Of a stretch of 64,000 nt of DNA, positions 37,555 to 46,546 are shown in pieces; position 1 is the first letter of the stretch, and every line of letters starts with the position of its first letter. This DNA is from Acinetobacter johnsonii CIP 64.6. Lineage in GTDB: Bacteria; Pseudomonadota; Gammaproteobacteria; Pseudomonadales; Moraxellaceae. The stretch is from assembly GCF_000368045.1 (NCBI RefSeq), contig NZ_KB849238.1, forward strand, positions 1-64,000. Direction: 5' to 3'. The notes below the pieces were generated by a model. That model was not told the DNA's origin, did not search any database, and was given only the letters and a program-made list of their open reading frames with translations. A program made the position numbers and the translations under genes.

Positions 37555-38146
37555 GTTTTTAGTGTGAGATTTAGATTTCTAAAATAGTGTGTCGTGTAAA
37601 TTTAAGGCTTGATTGTGTGATTTTAGTCATATTGTTCAATCCCTAAAACTGGGTAAATAGCATGTGAATAAACTTTGGATTTTAGCAAGATGATCGACCT
37701 GAATTGAAAGATTGGTAGAAATATAAAGTAAAAAAAAGATGAAAAATGGATTTTTTAGCGGGTTAAGAAATTATTCACTCAAATATGTAATTAAATGTAA
37801 ATTTGAAATATTGAAAATTTCTAAGATAAAACAGAGATTTATTTAAAATATAAAAAAGCACTAAAATTGTGTATCACTGAAAGTAGTGTAACTATTTTTA
37901 GGGATTTACAAAGTTAATGAATAAATAAAATATAAATAAAAACATTATTTTAATTTTACTTTTTTGAGGTTTTAAAGTTGGGTCTCTATTTGAGTGAAAA
38001 AGGCTGCATAGATGGTTTTTTATACAGAACAACTAGAATAAAAACACACTTAAGAAAAGCTTGGTAGTCCATAAAGGCCCAGTTTTGTTTAAGCGTAATC
38101 ATAACAACTAATCTAGTTTTAATAATAAACATCTCGGAGAATGGCT
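37555..38146. other. AT-rich region before pilus operon
   Basis: About 590 bp of very AT-rich DNA without a gene on either strand. It must contain the promoter of the pilus operon and may be a target for silencing proteins, but I see no clear -35/-10 pair. Confidence 0.4.
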
Positions 38147-38638
38147 ATGAATAAGTTAATTCAAGCATCATTGATTGCAGTTGTATTTGGTGTGAGTTCA
38201 ACAGCAATTTATGCAGCACCAAAAAAGGAATCTAAACAATGTGGCGGTGCACCATGTGAAGGTGAAATCGATATTGAGTTAGAGATTCTTAAAGCGTGCG
38301 AGTTGAAAGTGGGTAAAGATATTAAACTGGTTGAAGAAAGTTATACTGGGTCAAGTGGTTTCACTGTGGTGACAAACACGCCATATAATTTGAATTTGTC
38401 TACGCTTAATGCTGGTACAAGCGCAGATACTTTTGTTAAACATGCGACCACTACAGACAAAGTCTATACAACAGTTAAAACGACGAAAGGGGGTACAAGC
38501 TACCCAATCGGTTCAACACCTGTAACAGGTATGAATACGGATAACTTTGTTGTTAATGTTTCGCCAAAAACAGCCATTTCTGGTACTCAACGTGCTGGTA
38601 CTTATAAAGATACGCTATTTATTAAAGTAACTTACTAA
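38147..38638 (+). CDS. Major pilin subunit of a chaperone-usher pilus
   Basis: A 163-residue exported pilin: signal peptide ending AIYA, then a spore-coat-U/Csu-like beta-sandwich subunit (IDIELEILKACELKVG; C-terminal YKDTLFIKVTY, the strand recognised by the chaperone). Three cysteines lie in QCGGAPCEG and KACEL. It probably polymerises into the shaft. The start at 38147 is preferred because CGGAG is seven bases upstream; the ATG at 38141 is too close. Gene order resembles the Acinetobacter Acu thin-pili operon, of which it would be the AcuA equivalent. Confidence 0.82.
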   Translation: MNKLIQASLIAVVFGVSSTAIYAAPKKESKQCGGAPCEGEIDIELEILKACELKVGKDIKLVEESYTGSSGFTVVTNTPYNLNLSTLNAGTSADTFVKHATTTDKVYTTVKTTKGGTSYPIGSTPVTGMNTDNFVVNVSPKTAISGTQRAGTYKDTLFIKVTY

Positions 38639-38648
38639 TTGTATACTC

Positions 38649-38690
38649 AGAAGTTGATTCTACGTAGATAGGGTCAACTTCTTCTTGTTC
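38649..38690 (+). terminator. Intercistronic hairpin after pilin
   Basis: AGAAGTTGA / TCAACTTCT stem with a weak T-rich tail, between the pilin and chaperone genes. Such a leaky terminator or RNA-stabilising hairpin often keeps pilin mRNA in excess over assembly genes. Confidence 0.6.
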
Positions 38691-38727
38691 GAAGAATTAT
38701 AAAAAAATATAAATATTAGGGGGTGGT

Positions 38728-39456
38728 ATGAAACTGTCTATTAAAGCATTATCACTAAGTTTAGTTGCTTTCCTTTTCAATACTCAACTATATGCTGGTA
38801 TTTCGATTAGCCCAGTGCAGTTGTATTTAACTGATAAATCGAAGCAACGGAGTTCAACTTTTACACTAGAGTCTAAGGGGGGTGATGAGTCTCCGCGTAT
38901 ATTTGAAGCACAAGCTGTTAAGTGGACACAGGGTGAGAATGGAGAAGATATATACTCTCCCGTATCCAATATCATCATTAACCCGAAGAACTTTATTTTA
39001 AAACCAAATTCAAAACAAATGGTCCGGGTCGGTTTTACACAATCAGTAGAAAGTATGAATTTAAGCCAAGAAGAAACTTGGCGTATTATCTTTACAGAAC
39101 TACCGCAGGTTACAAATGATGAATCTAAAATTGCACTATTGCTTAGCTTGAATGTCCCTTTTTTTGTTGGTAAACAAGAACCTGCTTACTTAAAATTTAT
39201 TGCTAGAAAGCAAAATGGTCGTACCATTATAAATGTTGAAAATCTAGCAAAATCGCATATTCAAATCCAAAAACTTTATGTTATGGATAAAAATAAAAAG
39301 GTGGTTGCGGAATCAGCAGATATGAAGTACCTCTTGGCTCTGGGAAAAAATCATTACGATTTAGGAAATGCACCAATACTCGGTGCGAATAATTATAAAA
39401 TTGTAGTAGAGACTGATAAGGGAGATACCCCCTTGGAGTTTAATTTAGTTGAGTAG
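38728..39456 (+). CDS. Periplasmic pilus chaperone
   Basis: A 242-residue PapD-like chaperone: signal peptide ending LYA, an N-terminal domain with ISISPVQLYLTDKSKQRSSTFTLES and the G1-like segment KIALLLSLNVPFFVG, and a C-terminal domain. It would donate a strand to pilin subunits and take them to the usher. AGGGGGTG precedes the ATG. It stands 5 bp before the usher gene. Confidence 0.9.
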   Translation: MKLSIKALSLSLVAFLFNTQLYAGISISPVQLYLTDKSKQRSSTFTLESKGGDESPRIFEAQAVKWTQGENGEDIYSPVSNIIINPKNFILKPNSKQMVRVGFTQSVESMNLSQEETWRIIFTELPQVTNDESKIALLLSLNVPFFVGKQEPAYLKFIARKQNGRTIINVENLAKSHIQIQKLYVMDKNKKVVAESADMKYLLALGKNHYDLGNAPILGANNYKIVVETDKGDTPLEFNLVE

Positions 39457-39461
39457 CGGCT

Positions 39462-41771
39462 ATGAACAGAATCACGTTGCTTGTATATTGTATTTTATGT
39501 GCAAATTCTGTTCGTGCAGAGCCAGCGACTTTACCTGATGATTTGTTTCCAACAAATATTTGGGTGAATGGAGTGGATCGCAAAAGTGAAGTGTTATTGC
39601 TGACAGAAAACAATCTCTATTATGTAGAGTGCCAAGACCTTGAAAAATTGCAACTTAATATGGGGTTGTTTAAGCACCATTCAGTAAAAAATAGTTTTTG
39701 CTTAGTCAGTGATAATGATATCCAAACAGAGTTTGATTCAGGTTTACAAGCCATAAAATTGACACTTCCTGCTAAGTTTTTCGCTGGCTCTGCCGATGAA
39801 GACAGTATTGCGCAGCCGATGAAAGCAAACTTCGGCGCATTTTTAAATTACGACCTAAATTATGAAAAAAACAAACAGGATGAAAATTTTGGAGTATTAC
39901 CTGAACTGGGTATTTTTAAAGATAATTGGATTTTAAGAAATAATGCAGTCTATCGAAATAATAAAGGCTTTGATTTTGAAGAAGAGGAGTTTGTTCGTTT
40001 AAATAGCAGCCTTGAAATTGATTTTGCTAAAAGTGCGACAAAACTAATTATAGGGGATACAACCTCTCCTTATAGTGCACTTATTAATGGGGTGCGTTTT
40101 GGAGGAATCAGCTTTGGGACGGATTATGTATCGCGTCCTGATTATGTTTATTGGAACATTCCGAGCCTAAGAGGTAGTGCGGTTCTTCCATCAACGGTTG
40201 ATTTATATATTGATGGCGTAAATATTTATCAGAAAAAAATCTCGCCTGGGGATTTTAATTTACAAACAGGTGCAAGTATTGAAAGTGCAGGTACGGCACA
40301 AATGGTTGTGCAAGATGTGCTTGGAAATACGACAGTACGTAGTTTTCCTGTACTTATTAGTAATAAATTGCTTAGAGAGGGGTTGAATGACTACAACATC
40401 TCATTGGGGAAGTTGCGTTTTAATTATGATGAGAGTAATGGTGATTATCGTGATTTTTTTACTTCAGTCTATTTTCGTCGAGGCATGACAAGCAGAACAA
40501 CACTAGGTGCAAGTGCAACATATAGTGATGATATTCGAAGTGCGGGCTTGCTTTGGACGCAAGCTGTAAACAGGTGGTTTGTATTGGATAGTATTTTATT
40601 GGGTAGTCAAACAGATGTTGAAGATGGCTACTCCGCGGGCATAGCCATTAATCGGAATTTTGGTAAATTAAATTTTGGTGCAAGTTCTAAATATGCAACC
40701 AAAGATTATCGCGCTTTAGGTTATGAAGATAATCATGTTTTCCCAAAATTTGAAAATATGGCTTATTTTAGCATACCGAATTTCCCAATTTTTAAAAATC
40801 TGAATGTAAATTATATCGAGCAAATTCAATACGAATCAGATAACGTGTTATTTAATGTTGAAGATCGAAAAATGCTGACTGTTGGTGTAAGCCAAGAAAT
40901 TACACCGAGACTAATGTATACCGCAAACTACTTTCAAGAATTTGGTGATTCTGATAACTCAGGTGCTTTTATCTCATTTTCCTATAATTTTGGTGCTGGT
41001 CGGCGTGTTCAAGCAGATGCAGGTACAAATAAATCTGGAGGTATCCGCTATATTCAGAATTCATTTGGAGAGTATGGTGCAAATTATGCAGTTGGTGTTG
41101 ACTATCGTAATGATGAAGCGGTGTTTAACACTTATGGTGGCTTATCGACTGAAGTTGGGGATTTGACGATCAACTACTTGAAGAGCGATACGGATTACTC
41201 TGGACAAGTTAATTTTAGGGGGGCTGTAGTTTTGTTAGGTGGTCAATATGCAATGACTAGTGCCGTGGACAATGCATTTGCTTTAGTTAAAGTGGGAGAT
41301 CGCAAGGATATTGATGTTTTACGTTCGATGTCACCTGTTGGAAAAACCAATGAGGAAGGGTATGCATTTGTACACGATATCGTTCCTTATATTAACTACG
41401 ACATTTCGTTTGATGCAAATCAGTTGCCGATTGAAAGCAAAGTACCGAATGCTGCATATCGTTTAGTTGCATTGGGACAGCGTGGCTACACGATTAATTT
41501 CCAAGTGTTCGATACGCAACAGATATTGGTGAAAATTTTAGATGAACAAGGGAATACATTTGTCGCAGGGAGTGAGGTTGAGATTGATACCCCAGAAGCG
41601 GATATTTACCCAATTGGTACGGATGGTACCGTGATGTTATATGGTTTGGTTGAAGGTAATTATAAGTTAACAGTACGAACCAGTGGTGGTCGTTCATGTC
41701 AAACAGCACTTACAGTGTCTAAGACAGTTGAAAATCAATCACCAGAGTTAATTTCATTGCAGTGCAAATAA
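39462..41771 (+). CDS. Outer membrane usher
   Basis: A 769-residue fimbrial usher (FimD/PapC superfamily): signal peptide ending VRA; an N-terminal chaperone-binding domain (LPDDLFPTNIWVNG); a beta-barrel with alternating strands (YRNNKGFDFEEEEF; SFGTDYVSRPDYVYWNIP); a plug-like segment (STVDLYIDGVNIYQKKISPGDF); and C-terminal domains ending ISLQCK. It is shorter than classical ushers (about 800-860). It would be the AcuC equivalent. Confidence 0.92.
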   Translation: MNRITLLVYCILCANSVRAEPATLPDDLFPTNIWVNGVDRKSEVLLLTENNLYYVECQDLEKLQLNMGLFKHHSVKNSFCLVSDNDIQTEFDSGLQAIKLTLPAKFFAGSADEDSIAQPMKANFGAFLNYDLNYEKNKQDENFGVLPELGIFKDNWILRNNAVYRNNKGFDFEEEEFVRLNSSLEIDFAKSATKLIIGDTTSPYSALINGVRFGGISFGTDYVSRPDYVYWNIPSLRGSAVLPSTVDLYIDGVNIYQKKISPGDFNLQTGASIESAGTAQMVVQDVLGNTTVRSFPVLISNKLLREGLNDYNISLGKLRFNYDESNGDYRDFFTSVYFRRGMTSRTTLGASATYSDDIRSAGLLWTQAVNRWFVLDSILLGSQTDVEDGYSAGIAINRNFGKLNFGASSKYATKDYRALGYEDNHVFPKFENMAYFSIPNFPIFKNLNVNYIEQIQYESDNVLFNVEDRKMLTVGVSQEITPRLMYTANYFQEFGDSDNSGAFISFSYNFGAGRRVQADAGTNKSGGIRYIQNSFGEYGANYAVGVDYRNDEAVFNTYGGLSTEVGDLTINYLKSDTDYSGQVNFRGAVVLLGGQYAMTSAVDNAFALVKVGDRKDIDVLRSMSPVGKTNEEGYAFVHDIVPYINYDISFDANQLPIESKVPNAAYRLVALGQRGYTINFQVFDTQQILVKILDEQGNTFVAGSEVEIDTPEADIYPIGTDGTVMLYGLVEGNYKLTVRTSGGRSCQTALTVSKTVENQSPELISLQCK

Positions 41772-41785
41772 TAGGAGTATTCGAG

Positions 41786-42196
41786 ATGAAAACATTATTA
41801 TTACTCTCGACAGCATTGTTTTCTACAGTCATTTTCGCAAATCCTAGTCGTTGCGAGATGGGAAGAATTAGTGAACCGAATATGCGTTTGGCAAGTTACT
41901 ACAATAGTCAGGCAGCAAGCTCATTTAGTGTGAACTGCACAGGAAAATATCGGATCCGTTTTAATAGTCGGAATTTACAAGATGCTTCAGGAAATAGTTT
42001 TTTGAACAATGGACCAGTTAAATTAAGGACTCGTATGACGGTTTCGGGTGCTATGGATAATATTTGGAATATCCCAACAGAGCAGGGGGCAGGTAAAAAC
42101 AATTATGTTGTAGCAGTACGCCTTACAGAGCGTATAACCGCGACCACACCAGCTGGTAAATATAGAGATACCGTATTTGTAAATATGGTGTTTTGA
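41786..42196 (+). CDS. Minor pilin or tip subunit
   Basis: A 136-residue exported protein: signal peptide ending IFA, then a Csu/spore-coat-U-like subunit with two Cys (RCEMGR; FSVNCTGKYRI) and the C-terminal chaperone-binding strand YRDTVFVNMVF. As the last gene of the operon it is likely a tip or initiator subunit. The start at 41786 is chosen because TAGGAG is eight bases upstream; the earlier ATG at 41762 lies inside the usher gene. Confidence 0.78.
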   Translation: MKTLLLLSTALFSTVIFANPSRCEMGRISEPNMRLASYYNSQAASSFSVNCTGKYRIRFNSRNLQDASGNSFLNNGPVKLRTRMTVSGAMDNIWNIPTEQGAGKNNYVVAVRLTERITATTPAGKYRDTVFVNMVF

Positions 42197-42252
42197 TGAT
42201 GCATTTAATACACCATGGGTGATTGCAGAAATAAGGTTGAGTTTTTGTAATC

Positions 42253-42284
42253 ATCATCAAACTGTCAAAAAGTTTAACTAAACT
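42253..42284 (+). promoter_or_regulatory. Candidate Pho-box promoter of the glycosyltransferase gene
   Basis: The 19-mer ATCATCAAACTGTCAAAAA (42253-42271) is identical to 43663-43681. Seven bases later comes TAAACT (42279-42284), a possible -10. CTGTCA is the core of PhoB binding half-sites; the neighbouring upstream half-site is degenerate (TCATCA). Confidence 0.55.
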
Positions 42285-42314
42285 TGGACCAAAATAAGAA
42301 AAGTTTGGAATAGC

Positions 42315-43595
42315 ATGATCGGTTCAATGACAACAAAATTATTCAAACAGCACAATTTCCCAGAACCTCAGCGGTTTTATCTCAAGCAACAACATCAGCA
42401 TAATATTCAGCAAGAACTCTCTATCCTTCAAGAAACACTAAAACCCAAGTTAAAAATAACCATCGTGACGGAAACATGGTCACCAGAAATCAATGGTGTT
42501 GCGAACTCTTTATTACAACTGTGTAAAGGTTTGCAGACACTGGGACATCGTATTCAGCTCATCCGCCCAATACAAAAAAACATATGTGCCGACTTTCAGG
42601 CAGAACAGGAGTGTTTGGTCTGGGCGAAAAGCATTCCTAAATATGCCGATATGCAATTTGGTATGCCACAGTATGTCAAAGTCAGCAAAGCGATTGAGCG
42701 CTTCGCGCCAGATGTGGTCCATATTGTGACGGAAGGACCGTTGGGGTTGACGGCACTGTATGCTGCTCAAGCACATCAAATTCCAGTGTCTAGTGGCTTT
42801 CATTCAACTTTTCATGACTTTAGTCGCTTCTTTGATTTGGCTTTGCTGGTCAAACCGATTGAAAGTTATCTTCGCTGGTTTCATAACCATACGGTACTCA
42901 CCTGTGTGCCGAGTCAAACCACGTTAAATCAACTCCAGACCTTTGGTGTGACTTGCCCCTTGGTTGAGGTTGGGCGAGGGGTGGATACAACTCGCTTCCA
43001 TCCAGAGCATCGCTCAGAACAATTGCGTCAGTGCTGGCAAGCAGATGCAAATACTTCTGTATTGCTATATGTGGGACGTTTATCTCCAGAAAAAGAAGTC
43101 GACGTGCTCATTCAGAGTTATTTGAATATCAAGAAGCAGCAATCGCGCAAGTTGAAAATGGTGATTGTGGGGGATGGGCCAGATCGTAAGCGCTTAACCG
43201 AGATAGCAAATGGCTCAGATGTTATTTTTACGGGAAGCTTAACAGGGCAGTCACTCGCCCAAGTTTACGCCAGTGCAGATGCTTTTGTTTTTGCAAGTCA
43301 AATAGAGACTTTTGGTAATGTGGTACTTGAAGCCATGGCCAGCGGCTTGCCTGTGGTGGCCTATAACTATGCCAGTCCGCAGCGTTATATCAAGCAAGGT
43401 ATAACAGGGTGGTTGAGTCCTTTTGGACAAGTGGCACACTTTATGCAAACTATTATTCAGTTGCCAGAGCAAAAGGTACTTAGATGTATGGGAACTCAAG
43501 CGCGTCAAGATATTGAAAGTGTAGGCTGGCAGTATCCTGTAAAACAGTTTGAGCAGGCCTTATATCACGCGGCAAAGATTAAGGTAGCACTTTAA
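42315..43595 (+). CDS. GT4-family glycosyltransferase
   Basis: A 426-residue GT-B glycosyltransferase. The N-terminal fold starts KITIVTETWSPEINGVANSL, typical of the mannosyl/glucosyl- and sulfoquinovosyl-diacylglycerol transferase branch of GT4. The C-terminal nucleotide-sugar domain has LLYVGRLSPEKEVDVLIQSY and the E-x7-E motif ETFGNVVLEAMASG. About 40 residues precede the fold. It has no membrane segment and may dock on the membrane. The acceptor is not known; the shared upstream box with the PAP2 gene suggests a lipid acceptor such as diacylglycerol. Confidence 0.85.
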   Translation: MIGSMTTKLFKQHNFPEPQRFYLKQQHQHNIQQELSILQETLKPKLKITIVTETWSPEINGVANSLLQLCKGLQTLGHRIQLIRPIQKNICADFQAEQECLVWAKSIPKYADMQFGMPQYVKVSKAIERFAPDVVHIVTEGPLGLTALYAAQAHQIPVSSGFHSTFHDFSRFFDLALLVKPIESYLRWFHNHTVLTCVPSQTTLNQLQTFGVTCPLVEVGRGVDTTRFHPEHRSEQLRQCWQADANTSVLLYVGRLSPEKEVDVLIQSYLNIKKQQSRKLKMVIVGDGPDRKRLTEIANGSDVIFTGSLTGQSLAQVYASADAFVFASQIETFGNVVLEAMASGLPVVAYNYASPQRYIKQGITGWLSPFGQVAHFMQTIIQLPEQKVLRCMGTQARQDIESVGWQYPVKQFEQALYHAAKIKVAL

Positions 43596-43662
43596 CCAAT
43601 AGCTGTATTAAAAGCGTCAGTGATAAAGATGAGTTGGGTAATTTTGATGAGTTTTAACTTAA

Positions 43663-43694
43663 ATCATCAAACTGTCAAAAACACCCTTTAATAT
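43663..43694 (+). promoter_or_regulatory. Candidate Pho-box promoter of the PAP2 gene
   Basis: The same 19-mer as at 42253-42271, again followed after seven bases by a -10-like element, TAATAT (43689-43694). About 35 bp downstream a GTCATATAA stretch (43730-43738) also resembles a Pho half-site. Confidence 0.55.
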
Positions 43695-43787
43695 GAGCCT
43701 AAAGAGAAGCGATTTTGATGAATTAAATCGTCATATAACAATGATTTTCCAGCTGAACTTTCAACATTGTTGTTAAGGAGAAGTGGT

Positions 43788-44339
43788 ATGAATCTTAAAA
43801 CTGCAAAAATAAGAATATTAGATTTAGATTTAAAAGGTTGTGTCTATCTCAATCATTTCTCCCATTCGCATGCTGTAGCTAATTTTTTTAAGCGGATCAG
43901 TCGATTGGGGGATGGCATCTTTTGGTACACGATGTTGGCTTTAACTTGGTTGTTGCAAGGATTGGTCTACAGTTTGCAAATCGTGTATTTGGTTCTTGGT
44001 TCATTGTGCGGGACTTTAATTTATAAAGTCTTAAAAATCAAAACTATTCGCCCAAGACCTTATCAAGTGCATCAGGTGATTCGAATGGGTGAGCGACCGC
44101 TTGACCATTTTAGTTTTCCTTCAGGTCATACTTTACATGCAGTGATGGTCAGTACTTTATTGGGCTTTGTACAGCCAATTTTATTGGTGCTCATGTTGCC
44201 TTTTACTGTTTTGGTTGCTGCGTCACGCATGATTTTAGGGCTGCATTATCCAAGTGATGTGTTGGTCGGAGCGGCGATAGGTGCAGTCGTAGCCGTCGCT
44301 TTAATTTGTAGTGCACCATTTTTAAATATTGTGTTGTAA
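43788..44339 (+). CDS. PAP2-family phosphatase
   Basis: A 183-residue membrane phosphatase of the PAP2/lipid phosphate phosphatase family. All three motifs are present: K-x6-RP (KIKTIRPRP), PSGH (FPSGHTLHAV) and SR-x5-H-x3-D (SRMILGLHYPSDV). Several hydrophobic helices surround them. It could dephosphorylate phosphatidate, lysolipid phosphates or undecaprenyl pyrophosphate. The start at 43788 has AAGGAG upstream. It probably acts with the neighbouring glycosyltransferase. Confidence 0.88.
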   Translation: MNLKTAKIRILDLDLKGCVYLNHFSHSHAVANFFKRISRLGDGIFWYTMLALTWLLQGLVYSLQIVYLVLGSLCGTLIYKVLKIKTIRPRPYQVHQVIRMGERPLDHFSFPSGHTLHAVMVSTLLGFVQPILLVLMLPFTVLVAASRMILGLHYPSDVLVGAAIGAVVAVALICSAPFLNIVL

Positions 44340-44429
44340 AAAAGCCCAATTTTATCTCAAACAAACTAGCGCTTAAATTTCAGAGTTTGCTACAGTACAG
44401 CATCTTCTACATTGTGATGAGACTCCACC

Positions 44430-44630
44430 ATGGGCTTACGTTGGTCAGACACTATTGATATTGCTATTGAGTTGTATGAAGCTCATCCAGATGTCGATCC
44501 GCAGTGGATTCGCTTTACAGACTTACATGCTTGGGTGTGTGCCTTACCAGACTTTAGTGATGATCCGACCAAGTCGACTGAAGGTTTGCTTGAAGCAATT
44601 CAAATGGCATGGATTGACGAAGCGCGATAA
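44430..44630 (+). CDS. iscX: Fe-S cluster assembly protein IscX
   Basis: A 66-residue IscX (YfhJ): LRWSDTIDIAIELYEAHPDVDPQWIRFTDLH and WVCALPDF with an acidic surface. It binds iron and IscS and modulates cluster assembly. It usually ends the isc operon but is separated here from other isc genes and stands alone before ndk. Confidence 0.95.
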   Translation: MGLRWSDTIDIAIELYEAHPDVDPQWIRFTDLHAWVCALPDFSDDPTKSTEGLLEAIQMAWIDEAR

Positions 44631-44692
44631 TCCTTGTATCGAAAAAAGCAACTTTTTACAGAGTAAAAGCAGAAAATTGTGCATTATGTCGG

Positions 44693-44698
44693 TATAAT
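44693..44698 (+). promoter_or_regulatory. -10 element of ndk promoter
   Basis: A perfect TATAAT lies 43 bp before the ndk start. No good -35 is seen at the expected distance. Confidence 0.45.
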
Positions 44699-44740
44699 GC
44701 GCCAAAATTTTCATGTCTACATTGACTTAAGGAGCCAATC

Positions 44741-45172
44741 ATGGCTATTGAACGTACTTTATCTATCGTAAAACCAGACGCAGTTGCTAAAAACCACATC
44801 GGTGACATTTTTGCTCGTTTTGAAAAAGCTGGTCTTCAAATCGTTGCAACTAAAATGAAACACTTGACTCAAGCTGAAGCTGAAGGTTTCTACGCAGAGC
44901 ACAAAGAACGTGGTTTCTTTGCTGACCTAGTTGCGTTCATGACTTCTGGTCCAGTTGTTGTTTCAGTTCTTGAAGGCGAAAACGCAGTTCTTGCTCACCG
45001 CGAAATCCTTGGCGCAACTAACCCTAAAGAAGCTGCTCCAGGTACTATCCGCGCTGACTTCGCTGTAAGCATCGACGAAAATGCTGCTCACGGTTCTGAC
45101 TCTGTAGCATCTGCTGATCGTGAAGTTAACTACTTCTTCGCTCAAACTGAGATTGCTCCACGTACTCGTTAA
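44741..45172 (+). CDS. ndk: Nucleoside diphosphate kinase
   Basis: A 143-residue NDK with the active histidine H117 in NAAHGSDS, and the family start ERTLSIVKPDAV. It moves the gamma-phosphate from NTPs to NDPs through phosphohistidine. AAGGAG precedes the ATG. Codon bias indicates high expression. A terminator follows. Confidence 0.97.
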   Translation: MAIERTLSIVKPDAVAKNHIGDIFARFEKAGLQIVATKMKHLTQAEAEGFYAEHKERGFFADLVAFMTSGPVVVSVLEGENAVLAHREILGATNPKEAAPGTIRADFAVSIDENAAHGSDSVASADREVNYFFAQTEIAPRTR

Positions 45173-45185
45173 TTCGAAGTATTCA

Positions 45186-45222
45186 AACCAGATAAGTGTT
45201 ATTATACTTATCTGGTTTTTTT
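45186..45222 (+). terminator. ndk terminator
   Basis: AACCAGATAAG and CTTATCTGGTT stem followed by seven T. Confidence 0.88.
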
Positions 45223-45294
45223 ATTCCCTGAATAAATTTCTGCTCGTTTATTGAGCTTCTCCTTTCATCGTTAGACATGGTTTAGGTAATACAC

Positions 45295-46530
45295 ATGAGT
45301 ACTGAAGTGGTCGCTGTCTCTACAGTTTCGGCTGAACAGCAACAATCTCCATCCGCTCCTGCACAGCAAAACTCTGTTGCGAAAGTGAACTTACTTGGCA
45401 TGTCACGTCCGCAGCTTGAAAAATTCTTCGAAGATATGGGAGAAAAAAAGTTTCGCGCAGGACAGGTGATGAAATGGATTCATCAGTTTTTTGTGACTGA
45501 TTTTGCTGAGATGACCAATATCTCAGGCAAGTTACGTGAAAAACTTGAAAAACTTTGTGAAATTAAAGCGCCAGAAGTGGTGCATAAAAATTATTCTAAA
45601 GATGGTACGCGTAAGTGGGTCTTTCGCGTCGGTGAGGGCGAAGGCTCTTTGGTTGAAACCGTATTGATCCCTGCTGAGCATCGCAGTGGTTTGCGCCGTA
45701 CTTTATGTATTTCATCTCAAGTGGGCTGTGCACTGGATTGTTCATTCTGTTCAACCGGTAAACAAGGTTTTCAGCGCGACTTAAACCCAGATGAAATTAT
45801 TGGTCAGCTATGGGTCGCAAACTATTCTTATATGGAAGATGTGCCTGTAGCTGAGCGTGAGCGCTCGGTGACCAACGTCGTAATGATGGGGATGGGCGAG
45901 CCATTACTCAACTATGATGCCGTATTGAGCTCAATGCGTATTATGCTAGACGATTTTGCTTATGGTATGTCTAAGCGCCGTGTGACCTTGTCGACTTCAG
46001 GTGTAGTGCCGAAAATTGATCAATTGGCACAAGATATTGATGTTGCATTGGCAATCTCCCTACACGCGCCAAATGATGAATTGCGGAATGAATTGGTTCC
46101 AATCAATAAAAAATATCCATTGGCACAATTGATTGCAGCATGTCAGCGTTATATCGCTAAAGACGGTAATGAAAGTGCGCGTAAGCATGTCACGATTGAA
46201 TATGTGATGTTGGATGGGGTGAATGATCATCCTGAGCATGCACAGCAGATGATTAAACTGTTGAAGAATTTACCAAGTAAAATTAATTTAATTCCGTTTA
46301 ATCCATTTCCACATGCGCCTTATGGTCGTTCAAGTCGCAACCGCATTATTTCTTTCCAAAAAACTTTGTCTGACGCCGGATTTGTGTGTACGATTCGTCA
46401 AACGCGTGGTGATGATATTGATGCTGCCTGCGGACAATTGGTTGGTCAAGTGGCCGATCGAACACGTCGTGCTGAGCAGTGGAAAAAGAAAGTAGCAGAG
46501 AAAAACGAGATTCTACGTTCACAAGGATAA
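45295..46530 (+). CDS. rlmN: 23S rRNA (A2503-C2) / tRNA methyltransferase RlmN
   Basis: A 411-residue radical-SAM methyltransferase. The cluster motif is CALDCSFCSTG; the SAM segment is MGMGEPLLNYD; the methyl-carrying cysteine pair includes C in TIRQTRGDDIDAACGQL. The first 35 residues are a Gln/Ser/Ala-rich extension not usual in the family. It methylates A2503 of 23S rRNA and A37 of some tRNAs. It opens the rlmN-pilW-rodZ-ispG-hisS-yfgM-bamB-der run. Confidence 0.96.
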   Translation: MSTEVVAVSTVSAEQQQSPSAPAQQNSVAKVNLLGMSRPQLEKFFEDMGEKKFRAGQVMKWIHQFFVTDFAEMTNISGKLREKLEKLCEIKAPEVVHKNYSKDGTRKWVFRVGEGEGSLVETVLIPAEHRSGLRRTLCISSQVGCALDCSFCSTGKQGFQRDLNPDEIIGQLWVANYSYMEDVPVAERERSVTNVVMMGMGEPLLNYDAVLSSMRIMLDDFAYGMSKRRVTLSTSGVVPKIDQLAQDIDVALAISLHAPNDELRNELVPINKKYPLAQLIAACQRYIAKDGNESARKHVTIEYVMLDGVNDHPEHAQQMIKLLKNLPSKINLIPFNPFPHAPYGRSSRNRIISFQKTLSDAGFVCTIRQTRGDDIDAACGQLVGQVADRTRRAEQWKKKVAEKNEILRSQG

Positions 46531-46546
46531 TATAAGGGGATGCCAA

